Shown one piece after another: positions 33,368-41,999 of a stretch of DNA of 64,000 nt (position 1 is its first letter; each line of letters starts with the position of its first letter). Both the position numbers and the translations under genes were made by a program. The notes below the pieces were generated by a model. The model ran no database searches and was not told the origin of the DNA. It worked only from the letters and a program-made list of their open reading frames with translations. Origin of the DNA: Hymenobacter sediminicola. Lineage in GTDB: Bacteria; Bacteroidota; Bacteroidia; Cytophagales; Hymenobacteraceae. The stretch covers positions 4,413,501 to 4,477,500 of the forward strand of contig NZ_CP060202.1 of the NCBI RefSeq assembly GCF_014250515.1, read 5' to 3'.

Positions 33368-35296
33368 TTACTCAGCAATCTTGGTCACCTTGAATTCCGT
33401 GCGACGGTTGCGCTGATACTGCTCTTCCGTTTTGGCATTCTTGATTTCCGGACGGGTCTCGCCATAGCCTTTGGCCGTGATGCGCGACTTGTCAATGCCT
33501 TTCGAAATGATATAGTCTACAGCCGACTGTGCACGTTTCTGCGACAGGGTCTGGTTGTAGGCATCCTTACCACGAGAGTCAGTATGCGAGCTAAGCTCGA
33601 TAGTGATTTTCGGGTTGTCGTTCAGCGTTTCTACCAACTTGTCCAGCTCGGCAGCAGCATCCGGGCGGATATCAGCCTTATCGTAATCGTAGAAGATGTT
33701 CTCGACGCGAATAGCCTTGTTTTTCACGATTTCGGTCAGGGTCAGAGCTACCGGCAGACGAACATCGTTCATTTCGTTGGGCAGTTGGTCCTGCGAAGGT
33801 TTGCGACCTACCGTGCTCAATGGCGCGCGGGCCGTGAAGAAACCGGGGCGGTCAGCTACCAGCGAGTAGTTAGCAGCAGCCGAGTCCAGCTTGATGCTGA
33901 ATTTACCTTCTGCATCAGTCGTTACGGTCTGCAGCTTCTGGCCGTCGCGGCCGAACAGGGCCACTTCTTCGTTGCTGGCCGGAGCCGTTACGCCGGTTTT
34001 GTCGTTGCGTGTTACTACTGTACCATCAGCGTAGAACGTAACCAGCTTGAGCGCCTTCTTGCGGAACATGTAGAGGTCGTCCGAGCCTTTGCCGCCTGCG
34101 CGGTTGGAGGAGAAGACACCAACATCTTTCGTCGTGAAATAGGGGGCGAAGTCGTCGCCGGAGCTATTGATAGGGGCTCCAAGGTTGGTCACCTTGCCCT
34201 TATCTACCATGAAGATGTCGAGCTTGCCCAGACCAGGCTGCCCATCCGACGAGAAATACATCGTGCCGTCGGGAGACACCGCCGGGAAATTTTCGTTGCC
34301 GGGGGTGTTTATCTGGTCACCCAGGTTTTCGGCGGGCGAGAAGCGGCCGTTCGGGCCTAGGGTAGCTTTGTAGATGTCGTTGCCGCCCAGACCACCTTTG
34401 CGGCTGGAAGCGAAATAGAGCGTCTGGCCATCGGGAGCGAAAGCCGGAGCAAAGTCATCAGCAGTACGGTCGTTGATGTTGGCCAGTACCGGCTCACTCC
34501 AAGCGCCGTTCTTGAAGTACGAAATCCACAGGTCAACGCTCAACAGGCCTTTCTTCGAGCCGTCGTTGGAGCGGGCAAATACCATCGTTTTGCCATCCGG
34601 GGTGTAGGTGGCGCTGGCTTCGTGCTTGTCTTCGGTGTTGAAAATAGGCTCCAGCTTGCGCACCGTGCCGCCGGTCATCTTGTCGGCATCGTCAAACTTG
34701 ACGGCGTACAAATCGTTGAAATTCTCGCCGTTGCCCAGAAACTTCTTGCCTTCGCGGCCGGAAGCAAATACGAGCTCCTTGGTATCCGGAATTAAGGAAG
34801 AGCCAAATTCAGCGGATGGTGTGTTCACCTGATCAAGAGGCATTACCTCGTTGTTGGTGCGCATTGCCACGATGATGTTAGCCATCTTGGCGTTTTTCGA
34901 TTCCATTTCGGCGCGGGGAGCGAGGGCGCGGCCAGCATTTGCCTGGGTGTAGGCATCAAACTGTTGCGCAGCTTCGTCATACTTGCCGTTAGCCTTCAGT
35001 GCCTGGCCGTAGTAGAACTGAGCATCGGGGGCTTTTACACCGCCGTCGATAGCAGCTTTGTAATAGCTTTCTGATTGCTCAAGGCGGTTGGAAAGGCGGT
35101 AGGCCTCTGCCAAACGGTAGTTTGCCGTGGCTACATCCTTGCCTTTTGCGACATCGGCTTTGTACAGCTCAATGGCGGTTTCGTACTCGCCACGAGCAAA
35201 GCGTTTGTCTGCTTTACTCATGCCGCCGGAGGTTGCGCAGCCGCTCAGCAGGGCGGTGGAACCGGCTGCGGCGCAAACCAGTAGTAGTTTCTTCAT
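33368..35296 (-). CDS. PorE-like lipoprotein: TPR, beta-propeller, CRD and OmpA domains
   Basis: 642 residues. The lipoprotein signal ends at LLSGC (Cys20). Then come TPR-type helices (about 30-130, RFARGEYETAIELYKAD), a PD40 beta-propeller (about 160-420, repeats such as FAPAFAPDGQTLYFASSRKGGLGGNDIY and FPAVSPDGTMYFSSDG), a carboxypeptidase-regulatory-like domain (about 440-510) and a C-terminal OmpA peptidoglycan-binding domain (ELSSHTDSRGKDAYNQTLSQ, NRRTEFKV). This domain order is that of PorE, a type IX secretion component that ties the apparatus to peptidoglycan. Bacteroidota carry several such proteins, so orthology to PorE itself is not certain. Confidence 0.85.
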   Translation of the reverse strand: MKKLLLVCAAAGSTALLSGCATSGGMSKADKRFARGEYETAIELYKADVAKGKDVATANYRLAEAYRLSNRLEQSESYYKAAIDGGVKAPDAQFYYGQALKANGKYDEAAQQFDAYTQANAGRALAPRAEMESKNAKMANIIVAMRTNNEVMPLDQVNTPSAEFGSSLIPDTKELVFASGREGKKFLGNGENFNDLYAVKFDDADKMTGGTVRKLEPIFNTEDKHEASATYTPDGKTMVFARSNDGSKKGLLSVDLWISYFKNGAWSEPVLANINDRTADDFAPAFAPDGQTLYFASSRKGGLGGNDIYKATLGPNGRFSPAENLGDQINTPGNENFPAVSPDGTMYFSSDGQPGLGKLDIFMVDKGKVTNLGAPINSSGDDFAPYFTTKDVGVFSSNRAGGKGSDDLYMFRKKALKLVTFYADGTVVTRNDKTGVTAPASNEEVALFGRDGQKLQTVTTDAEGKFSIKLDSAAANYSLVADRPGFFTARAPLSTVGRKPSQDQLPNEMNDVRLPVALTLTEIVKNKAIRVENIFYDYDKADIRPDAAAELDKLVETLNDNPKITIELSSHTDSRGKDAYNQTLSQKRAQSAVDYIISKGIDKSRITAKGYGETRPEIKNAKTEEQYQRNRRTEFKVTKIAE

Positions 35297-35408
35297 AGGT
35301 GGTGAAGGGTGGAGTTGAAGACGAGCCGGCCTTCAATTGGGCCAACCTGGGCCTAATAATACTAAGTTTGAGCAGGATTATAGCCGTAAAGCGAAATTTT
35401 TCCCATTT

Positions 35409-35894
35409 CTAGCCGAAGTACCGAGAGAGCCAAGTTGTGCCCGCAGGGGCTGGAAATGCGCTTTTCAGGGTATCTTTTCGAGAAACAGTAGCATCAAAAT
35501 AAGGTGTGGTTGAGGTTAGCTGGCCAGCTTCCACCGCCTCTTTCAACTGGCGCCGGTCCAGTAAGCGCACCTGTTCATCTACCAGAAAGGCCAACTGGGA
35601 TTTCTCCAACAACGATATATCCAGCAGTTGCTCTAACTCCCGCACAAACCGTACGGAAGCATCAATGGAGCAGCCGCTTGCGTCAGCCACCGCTTCATCG
35701 AGCCCGACTACCAGAAACTGATGGTGCAACACTTCTGCGGAAGCCTGCAGGGTGCGGCCATGGCTGGTCCACTCCTCCGCAAAACGACTAAGCAATGGCT
35801 GGATACGGGCTTCTTCTGCCTCTGTGAGCGAGCGGCTGGCCTGATAAATCCAGACGCGGGCAGAGGCAGGTAATTGGTCGAAAGGAACGTACAT
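35409..35894 (-). CDS. Conserved Bacteroidota protein of unknown function
   Basis: 161 residues from the ATG at 35894 (MYVPFDQLPASARVWIYQAS). Soluble, alpha/beta, with a conserved-looking motif LHHQFLVVGLDEAVADASGCSIDASVRFV and LDRRQLKEAVEAGQL. Similar proteins are sometimes labelled ABC transporter ATPase in databases, but there is no Walker A, signature or Walker B motif here, so that label would be wrong. No function is proposed. Confidence 0.65.
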   Translation of the reverse strand: MYVPFDQLPASARVWIYQASRSLTEAEEARIQPLLSRFAEEWTSHGRTLQASAEVLHHQFLVVGLDEAVADASGCSIDASVRFVRELEQLLDISLLEKSQLAFLVDEQVRLLDRRQLKEAVEAGQLTSTTPYFDATVSRKDTLKSAFPAPAGTTWLSRYFG

Positions 35895-35960
35895 CGTGAG
35901 CAGGTTAGAGCGTGCCACCCCAGTGGCGCAAGCCTTTGGGGCGCTAATTATTTACAAAAG

Positions 35961-35995
35961 AAACAGCCCTGCCGGAAGTTCCGGCAGGGCTGTTT
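35961..35995. terminator. Hairpin terminator
   Basis: AAACAGCCCTGCCGGAA pairs with TTCCGGCAGGGCTGTTT. It lies between the Fe-S protein gene and the upstream-transcribed unknown gene and would end the minus-strand Fe-S operon. Confidence 0.78.
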
Positions 35996-36029
35996 GGTAT
36001 TTCACGTTTCCAGCAGGGTTAAACGGAAT

Positions 36030-36926
36030 CTAAGCGTTCAGGCCTTCTGCCGAGGCAATGAGTTCGGCTAGGTCAAATACCTGCACGTCCGATTCACGCT
36101 CCTTATTTTTCACGCCGTCGGCCATCATGGTCATGCAGAACGGACAGGCCACAGCAATAACGCTACCGCCCCGGTTGGAGCCAGCTGGCAGAACTGGCGC
36201 GGTGCTTTCTACGCCCTGCAGATTTAGCAGCACGTCGGCGTCGCCGTCGAGGGTGGCCAGGGCTTCCTCGGCGCGCTCCACGTTGATGTCTTTCTTGCCG
36301 GGCTCGGGCTCTTTCCACATCTGGGCACCACCAGCGCCGCAGCAGAGGCCGTTTGTTTTGCAGCGCTTCATCTCCAGCAGGTCGGCGTCCAGCACCTCCA
36401 GCACGGCGCGGGGCGCTTCGTAGATGTTGTTGGCACGGCCCAGGTAGCAAGAATCGTGGAAGGTGATGCGGCGTCCTTTAAACGACTCGCCGCCTTCCGC
36501 CTTCACCTTGCCTTCGTTGATGAGTTGCTGCAGGAAAGTGCTGTGGTGAATCACCTCGTACTCGCCACCCAGGGCCGGATATTCGTTCTTGATGGTGTTG
36601 AAGCAGTGCGGACATGCCGTTACCACCTTCTTGATGCCGTAGCCATTAAGCGTGGTAATGTTCTGCATGGCCTGCATCTGAAACAGGAACTCGTTGCCAG
36701 CACGCTTAGCCGGGTCGCCGGTGCAGCTTTCTTCCATGCCCAACACGGCGTAGTTCACACCTACGTGCTCCAGAATGCGCACAAAAGCACGGGTTACGCG
36801 CTTGTACCGGTCATCAAAGGCGCCGGCACAGCCCACCCAGAACAGAATTTCCGGCGTTTCGCCCCGAGCGGCTAGGTCAGCCATCATCGGAACAGATACT
36901 TGACGTTTGGCAGTTTGCTCAGCCAT
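36030..36926 (-). CDS. Heterodisulfide-reductase-like CCG-domain protein
   Basis: 298 residues with two cysteine-rich CCG domains. The first has FWVGCAGAF, ESCTGD and ACPHC; the second has HDSCYLG, GLCCGAGGAQMW and ACPFC. CCG domains bind non-cubane Fe-S clusters in HdrB, GlcF, LutA and succinate dehydrogenase E. With the upstream membrane ferredoxin-type protein (37042-38484, 115 bases away) it forms an electron-transfer pair that passes electrons between the membrane quinone pool and an unknown partner. The last part is adapted to Bacteroidota-type HdrB-like proteins. Confidence 0.82.
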   Translation of the reverse strand: MAEQTAKRQVSVPMMADLAARGETPEILFWVGCAGAFDDRYKRVTRAFVRILEHVGVNYAVLGMEESCTGDPAKRAGNEFLFQMQAMQNITTLNGYGIKKVVTACPHCFNTIKNEYPALGGEYEVIHHSTFLQQLINEGKVKAEGGESFKGRRITFHDSCYLGRANNIYEAPRAVLEVLDADLLEMKRCKTNGLCCGAGGAQMWKEPEPGKKDINVERAEEALATLDGDADVLLNLQGVESTAPVLPAGSNRGGSVIAVACPFCMTMMADGVKNKERESDVQVFDLAELIASAEGLNA

Positions 36927-37041
36927 TATAAGGTCGTTTTTTATGTCATCAGGCAGGGCGAAAACGCGGAGCCTGTTTGCTTATCTGATGTATTGGCAGC
37001 GCAGTGATGCACTACCTATTTTGTGCTACCTGATGTGCTTC

Positions 37042-38484
37042 TTAAGCAGTTGCTCCGGCCTTATCGGTCACGTACAGCTCATCGGCCCAGTTGAAGCGGT
37101 CCGACGGCGAGAAGGCCCACGGCGCACCATTATTTTCGATGTTCGAGAACATCACGTTCAGCGAGTTTGGCGCAGCCGACTCTTCCAGCACTAGGAAACG
37201 GCGCATCTCAATGATGCTTTCCAGTGGGTTGATATTCACGGGGCAGGCTTCCACACAAGCATTGCAAGTGGTGCAAGCCCACAGTTCCTCGGGGGTCACG
37301 TAGCCGCGTAGCAGCGTGTGGTTCTCCTTGTCGAGCTGTTCCTGCGGGTCGTGCTTAGCTTCCTTGCCGTAGAGGTTAGGGTTGAAAATCAGCGGCGAGT
37401 TGTACTTCTCCTCCATCCGGTCGCGCGTATCCATGATGATTTTGCGCGGCGAGAGCAGCTTGCCGGTCAGGTTAGCGGGGCACACCGAGGTGCAACGGCC
37501 ACACTCGGTGCAGGAGTACGCATTCAGCAGATTGGTCCAAGCCAAGTCGTTCACGTCTTTGGCTCCGAAGGACGTGGGCGCCGCCTCCGCTCCTTCCGAA
37601 ACTGGCGGCGTAGGGACTTGGTACGTGGGGTCCATCATGGCTTTCACCTCGTGCGTGATGCTGTCCACGTTCGAGAACTGCCCCTGCGGCATCAGCCGCG
37701 AGAAGTACACGTTCGGGAAGGCCATGATGATGTGGAAGTGCTTGGAGCTGGGCAGGTAGTTCAGGAACAGCAGAATACCTACAATGTGCGCCCACCAGCC
37801 CACACGCTCTAGCACATGCAGCGCAGTAACACTATCCGGAAACAGGCCTGTGAGCAAGCTACTGACCGGAAATGCACCCGGCAGATCTTTGCCTTCCAAC
37901 TGATGCATCTTCAAGTCTGCAGTGTTCATCATAAACAGCGCCACCATCAGAATTACTTCGATGTAGAGGATTACGTTGGCATCCATCCGAGGCCAAGCAC
38001 GCATCTCGGGGCCCGTAAACCGGCGTACGACACTGCCGTTGCGACGCCACCAGAAGGCTGCCACTGCCAATATCACCAGCGCGCCCAGCACCTCATTGGT
38101 GCCCGTTAGCGCCGAGTACAGCGGCCCCATGAAACCGAGCACCCGGTGTGTCCCAAAGATGCCGTCAATCAGGATTTCAATGACTTCAATGTTGATGACA
38201 ATGAAGCCGACATAGACAATCAGGTGCAGGAAAGCCGGCGTAAGGCGCTTGAACATCTTCTGCTGCCCGAAAGCCACCAGCAGTGTCTTCCAAAGTCGCT
38301 CGTTCACGTTGCCACTCATGTCCCGGTCGCGCCCGACGAGGATGTTGGCTCTGATCTTCTGCGCTTGCCAGATAAACAGGCCGAAGCCTGCTACTGCCAC
38401 CAGCAAGAAGATGATGTTTTGAAAGGAGAAATGCACGGGAAAGGGTAGGTTTGGGGTTGGAGCCGAAATATAGTCGTTATGCAT
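37042..38484 (-). CDS. Membrane-bound 4Fe-4S ferredoxin-type protein (HdrC/NarI-like)
   Basis: 480 residues. The N-terminal two-thirds has five or six membrane helices (IIFLLVAVAGFGLFIWQAQ, LHLIVYVGFIVINIEVIEIL, LGALVILAVAAFWW and others), as in the DUF3483-type respiratory subunit. The C-terminal domain holds two cubane clusters: CTECGRCTSVCP and CTTCNACVEACPV. It would oxidise or reduce membrane quinol and hand electrons to the CCG protein encoded next downstream. Both genes are on the minus strand as a two-gene operon, upstream of the tRNA-Phe gene. Confidence 0.85.
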   Translation of the reverse strand: MHNDYISAPTPNLPFPVHFSFQNIIFLLVAVAGFGLFIWQAQKIRANILVGRDRDMSGNVNERLWKTLLVAFGQQKMFKRLTPAFLHLIVYVGFIVINIEVIEILIDGIFGTHRVLGFMGPLYSALTGTNEVLGALVILAVAAFWWRRNGSVVRRFTGPEMRAWPRMDANVILYIEVILMVALFMMNTADLKMHQLEGKDLPGAFPVSSLLTGLFPDSVTALHVLERVGWWAHIVGILLFLNYLPSSKHFHIIMAFPNVYFSRLMPQGQFSNVDSITHEVKAMMDPTYQVPTPPVSEGAEAAPTSFGAKDVNDLAWTNLLNAYSCTECGRCTSVCPANLTGKLLSPRKIIMDTRDRMEEKYNSPLIFNPNLYGKEAKHDPQEQLDKENHTLLRGYVTPEELWACTTCNACVEACPVNINPLESIIEMRRFLVLEESAAPNSLNVMFSNIENNGAPWAFSPSDRFNWADELYVTDKAGATA

Positions 38485-38544
38485 AACAAATTACTTGTTT
38501 TGCCTCCGATAGTTTTCAGCCAGAACATTTTTTTACGTTACGGC

Positions 38545-38574
38545 TTGCGGGATGGAAATGGTTTACTACTTTTG
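38545..38574 (+). promoter_or_regulatory. Consensus Bacteroidota promoter for tRNA-Phe
   Basis: TTG at 38545-38547, a 19-base spacer and an exact TACTTTTG at 38567-38574, the textbook spacing. The tRNA begins 43 bases further on. Confidence 0.65.
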
Positions 38575-38616
38575 TGCTCTCCAACGGCTACAATGGCCTG
38601 CGGAGCACCCGGAGCT

Positions 38617-38689
<73 letters not shown>

Positions 38690-38693
38690 CTAG

Positions 38694-38726
38694 AAACCCT
38701 CTTAGCACTGCGCTGAGAGGGTTTTT
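38694..38726 (+). terminator. Terminator after tRNA-Phe
   Basis: AAACCCTCTTAGC pairs with GCTGAGAGGGTTT (one mismatch or G-U) and is followed by a T run. Confidence 0.8.
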
Positions 38727-38826
38727 TGTTTTCTGGGGTACTCCAAAGGGGACAAAGGTGGGGGCTCGCGGATAGACTAGTGTACATTCCTGTACTTTTA
38801 GACAATATTTTATAGCAATTACGAGA

Positions 38827-39753
38827 ATGCAACACATAATCCCCTTCGATGCTTACACCAACACTCAAACTCTGTCAGAATTCCTATTAGACAACAGACA
38901 CGTCAAAGTAATAATTGAGAAGCCTAAGCTTGAGTCTGTACTTGTCACAATGAATAGTGTCAATACAGTGAAGCCATTTCATGTAGTATCACTTGCCTGC
39001 CTGCTGGAGGAATACTATATCGCTGGTATAAGCATTTTGTTTGCGCACAGCACATCCGATGTTTATGCATATATGCAAAACATCGGTTTCACGGACATGT
39101 GGGCCAAAGGTAAAGCACTTAAGCACACAGGATTTACACCGGTAAATGACCCTACTGCATTTGCGGTATGGAAAGCTGATCCAACGCTAATGACGGATTA
39201 TGTTAACAGTGCTTACAGCCATTATAAGTACAGCTTTTTCAGAGAGAAGGACATTGCCATTCTGACTACCTACTTGACAGAGATATTTAATAATGTGTTC
39301 GATCATGCTTTCGCTAAAGGAGCAACTACCAGAACAGCATTTGGTATGCTACAGTACTATCCTCGCAATAAGAGGCTTTTCATCTCCGTTTCTGACTTCG
39401 GGATGGGGATACCAGCTTCAGTTAACAGATTCCTAAGAGATAACCAACTGCCCGAATTAAGCCCACCTGAAGCCCTGTACAAAGCTAGGACTCTTGGGTT
39501 TTCATCGCAGTCACGCCCACATAATAAGGGGCTAGGGCTGGACACCTTACGTACAGGCCTTACGTCTCTCCGAGGCACATTGACCATTCAAACATCTCAA
39601 GCTATATATCACGTCAGCCGAGATGGCAAGGAAACTATATATCCATTACCGGGGATCAATTTCCCAGGAACGACTGTTAATATCAAGATTTTCTATAACG
39701 GGCTATCTGAGCATGAACCTGACGAAATCCAAGATGAGGCCACGCTGTTTTAA
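38827..39753 (+). CDS. STAS-like plus GHKL ATPase protein
   Basis: 308 residues. Residues 25-100 have a STAS-like alternation (VKVIIEKPKLESVLVTM, FHVVSLACLLEEYYIAG, VYAYMQNIGF). Residues 140-290 are a GHKL/HATPase_c domain with N-box EIFNNVFDHA (152-161), DFGMGIP (Asp190, Gly192, Gly194) and G-box NKGLGLDTLR (233-242). No histidine phosphoacceptor domain or membrane helix is present, so it resembles anti-sigma-type ATPases such as SpoIIAB/RsbW rather than a sensor kinase. The next gene (39808) encodes a STAS-like DUF4325 protein, the expected partner in a switch. The region is AT-richer than the host and directly follows tRNA-Phe. Confidence 0.75.
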   Translation: MQHIIPFDAYTNTQTLSEFLLDNRHVKVIIEKPKLESVLVTMNSVNTVKPFHVVSLACLLEEYYIAGISILFAHSTSDVYAYMQNIGFTDMWAKGKALKHTGFTPVNDPTAFAVWKADPTLMTDYVNSAYSHYKYSFFREKDIAILTTYLTEIFNNVFDHAFAKGATTRTAFGMLQYYPRNKRLFISVSDFGMGIPASVNRFLRDNQLPELSPPEALYKARTLGFSSQSRPHNKGLGLDTLRTGLTSLRGTLTIQTSQAIYHVSRDGKETIYPLPGINFPGTTVNIKIFYNGLSEHEPDEIQDEATLF

Positions 39754-39807
39754 CATCGGTTTCGTATACTGCTTAAGTTTCCCACCTTCCAATTGAGCCC
39801 ACAGACT

Positions 39808-40125
39808 ATGAGCAATGTAGCATCAGATGGTGTGGTATTGAATATTTCCGATATCACGCCAGGAACATACAGCAACGTAGATGGCCTGACTTTGCTGATC
39901 GCCATTAAAAATGCATTTGATAACCAAGCGGAATATGTCACTCTATCATTACAAGGCGTTATTGGGTTTTCAAGCTCGTTCTTGAATTCGTCCCTTGGCA
40001 CCTTATATGAGGAGATGGGTATCGCTGGTTTCAAGCGTATTCGGTTGGTCAATTACAAGCCAGCCCAACTCGTGCAACTAAAAAAATACATGACTGATGT
40101 AGTTCAGTTGCATAAAGCCGAATAG
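39808..40125 (+). CDS. STAS-like DUF4325 protein
   Basis: 105 residues from the ATG at 39808 (an in-frame TTG at 39793 would add five). The compact fold shows GLTLLIAIKNAFDNQAEYVTLSLQGVIGFSSSFLNSSLG, where the SSSFLNSSLG helix is a DUF4325 hallmark, and a C-terminal RIRLVNYKPAQLVQLKKYM. STAS domains bind GHKL ATPases and are phosphorylated on a serine in partner-switching systems; the Ser cluster here could play that part, which is inference. It lies 54 bases after the ATPase gene and ends at a strong terminator, so the two form one unit. Confidence 0.72.
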   Translation: MSNVASDGVVLNISDITPGTYSNVDGLTLLIAIKNAFDNQAEYVTLSLQGVIGFSSSFLNSSLGTLYEEMGIAGFKRIRLVNYKPAQLVQLKKYMTDVVQLHKAE

Positions 40126-40146
40126 ACTGACACCCAACACATATAT

Positions 40147-40180
40147 AAAGCCCTGGTATGATATCATACCAGGGCTTTTT
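40147..40180. terminator. Bidirectional palindromic terminator
   Basis: AAAGCCCTGGTATGAT pairs perfectly with ATCATACCAGGGCTTT and is followed by T. It lies between convergent genes. Confidence 0.88.
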
Positions 40181-40210
40181 CGTCCTGAGCTATGTTATGA
40201 CAGCAGGCAG

Positions 40211-40825
40211 TCAATCATCCTTATTCCTTAGTTTGTTCAACGGGCCTCTGTCAACATCCGCACTATCACTTACTTGTTCAAAAGATATGTTGCGTGGATC
40301 AATCCAGATATCCTTCATTTCGCCGGTATCAAGGTCCTCTTGATACCCTCTGATCAGCCCATGCACTTGTAGCGTTACATGATAATCTGGATAGCTTGGA
40401 CTATTAGTCACACTTACTTGAGCGCGGTACTTAGCACCCATGAAGATGCTTGTTAGGCCCTCATCACGATTAATATCGCCTTGGTACTGCATATGGTAAG
40501 CTGCTATTTTAGCGCGAATGGCATCAAACGTTATTCTATCAGCGCAACTGTATGTAATGTAAGGATAGTGATCTACCTGACTACGCAATTCAATTTGACC
40601 AACTGATTCTTGTTTCATGTTGTTGAAGAACCAATAGGCTTTGAAAATCGAATCGCCTTCTGAAACAGTTTGATTAAACTTCCATCCTCTTTTTGCTAAG
40701 TAGGCATCCATATCGAGGCGACTTAGCCCATTGAGATGAATCAACTGATCAAAGCTAAGCCCTTGGGAATGCGTCAAGCCTACTGTGCATACAGTTAGGA
40801 ATAGGGATAGTAGAAGTGCTTTCAC
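40211..40825 (-). CDS. Secreted hypothetical protein
   Basis: 204 residues with a GTG start at 40825 that yields a clean signal peptide (MKALLLSLFLTVCTVGLTHSQ). The mature chain has an alpha/beta pattern with aromatic-rich strands (FNQTVSEGDSIFKAYWFF, ITFDAIRAKIAAYHMQYQG) and an acidic tail. I recognise no family. The pairing of FKAYWFFNNMK with two repeats of a YITY/YRAQV strand recalls immunity or secreted hypothetical proteins of Bacteroidota, but nothing firm. AT-richer than the host genes. Confidence 0.6.
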   Translation of the reverse strand: MKALLLSLFLTVCTVGLTHSQGLSFDQLIHLNGLSRLDMDAYLAKRGWKFNQTVSEGDSIFKAYWFFNNMKQESVGQIELRSQVDHYPYITYSCADRITFDAIRAKIAAYHMQYQGDINRDEGLTSIFMGAKYRAQVSVTNSPSYPDYHVTLQVHGLIRGYQEDLDTGEMKDIWIDPRNISFEQVSDSADVDRGPLNKLRNKDD

Positions 40826-40864
40826 AAGTATTTGTTTCAGATTCTGCTGTTCGGAAACATCATT

Positions 40865-41179
40865 TCAATTGACCTCTTTATAGCGGTAGCCGGCATCCTT
40901 AACATACTGTGCCAGATAAGCCCCATGCGAACTGGCATTCATCAAGCCCACATAGATGCGTTTAGGCACGCCGTAGTATTGATATACAGAGCCATTTCTG
41001 AACTCGACTTCCAATATCTCAGCCTTCTCATCATAGCCTATTGAGGCAATGTTGTTGGACTGAACACGGGTACGTGGTATAAGGAATGCTTCATAAGCGG
41101 GTCGTGCCACTGCCGCAACATGTCCGGGGTCTAGCCCAAGGGCGCTAGCTACTACTGCAATGGCGTATAGTTTTCGCAT
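40865..41179 (-). CDS. KTSC domain protein
   Basis: 104 residues from the ATG at 41179; the frame is open to 41254. The last 65 residues form the KTSC domain: VQSNNIASIGYDEKAEILEVEFRNG, VYQYYGVPKRIYVGLMNA and SHGAYLAQYVKDAGYRYKEV. KTSC proteins are small and frequent in mobile elements and near nucleic-acid enzymes; their function is not known. The N-terminal 35 residues look like a weak signal or membrane segment (LYAIAVVASALGL). One copy of the 46-bp repeat lies 85 bases upstream. Confidence 0.75.
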   Translation of the reverse strand: MRKLYAIAVVASALGLDPGHVAAVARPAYEAFLIPRTRVQSNNIASIGYDEKAEILEVEFRNGSVYQYYGVPKRIYVGLMNASSHGAYLAQYVKDAGYRYKEVN

Positions 41180-41263
41180 ACAATCAAGATGTAAGGGGTT
41201 ATTGAAAGGTACAGCGAGTTCCACTCTGGGCAGAGGGATACTCCTCTCTATCAAAATCTTTGC

Positions 41264-41309
41264 AAAGTGCGTAGTGCGTAACCGTTACGCACCTACGCAT
41301 TCTACGCAC
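41264..41309. repeat. 46-bp iteron-like repeat, copy 1
   Basis: Identical over 46 bases to 59971-60016 and in the same orientation. It contains GTGCGTA twice (41267, 41274), then TACGCAC (41286), TACGCAT (41294) and TACGCAC (41303). The core GTGCGTAAC-C-GTTACGCAC is a perfect palindrome. It lies upstream of the KTSC gene. Confidence 0.85.
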
Positions 41310-41642
41310 TAAAACACACTGTAAGGAGCAATCATCACTTGACTTAATCAGGTCGGCAATAAAATTGGGAGCTTTCTTTCCTACTTCCCAGACCTATACT
41401 CCTACCACACCGAATCAAAATCTAATCCTATATGCATGCCCCAAACATTATCATTAAATGGCAAAGACCAACGCATTGTATACCAGCAAATTGAATCACA
41501 CTTTACAATGTATAAACTCATTCCGATAGAGCAAAAATTTATTGTTTATATTATTTTTCAGTGCGCTAACAAGGTGAGTATGTTTAAGCTCAGGAAGCAG
41601 ATATTCGCTTTCGCCTGACACTTTTACACACCTTTTAAGAGC
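41310..41642. other. 333-bp AT-rich region without a convincing gene
   Basis: It holds a 60-codon open frame at 41436-41618 with very AT-rich codons, no recognisable domain and no clear promoter. It may be the regulatory region of the helix-turn-helix gene at 41643. I do not call a gene here. Confidence 0.35.
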
Positions 41643-41978
41643 ATGAACCCACTTAGTGAACCCATCTCCACACTGGGCACAACCATTGCTACTGCTATCC
41701 AGCAGACTATAAACGCAGCCATAAGGTCTGCTACTCAATCTCTCCGGGATGAGTTAGAAGTACTGCGCCAGCTCAACGACCAGTACGTTGACACAACCAC
41801 GGCACAGAAAATCATGGGCTGTAGCCGCAAGTGGCTGGAAACCGAACGCAAGAAGCCCGGCACTGTGCTCATCGTCAGCTACGCCGGAAGCAAGCCGACC
41901 TACTCCCGCGCTTCGCTCCACGCCTACCAAATGTCCCGCACTGTGACGCCTCATCGAAAACATTCGAGGCGCGGGTAG
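41643..41978 (+). CDS. Helix-turn-helix excisionase-like protein
   Basis: 111 residues. A helical N-terminal part (LGTTIATAIQQTINAAIRSATQ, possible coiled coil) is followed by a MerR/excisionase-type winged helix: YVDTTTAQKIMGCSRKWLETERKKPGTVLIVSYAGSKPTYSR, where the turn of the second helix and the wing are visible. The C-terminus is basic. Such proteins act as excisionases or local regulators in Bacteroidota mobile elements. The host-like GC content contrasts with the AT-rich DNA just upstream. Confidence 0.6.
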   Translation: MNPLSEPISTLGTTIATAIQQTINAAIRSATQSLRDELEVLRQLNDQYVDTTTAQKIMGCSRKWLETERKKPGTVLIVSYAGSKPTYSRASLHAYQMSRTVTPHRKHSRRG

Positions 41979-41999
41979 CATACAATCTGGCTCGATTAG

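Noticed and set aside
35409..35894. ABC transporter ATPase
   Set aside because: No Walker A, signature or Walker B motif in the protein.
41436..41618. 60-codon AT-rich open frame
   Set aside because: No domain, no start context, and AT-rich DNA gives such frames by chance less often but not rarely enough to call a gene.
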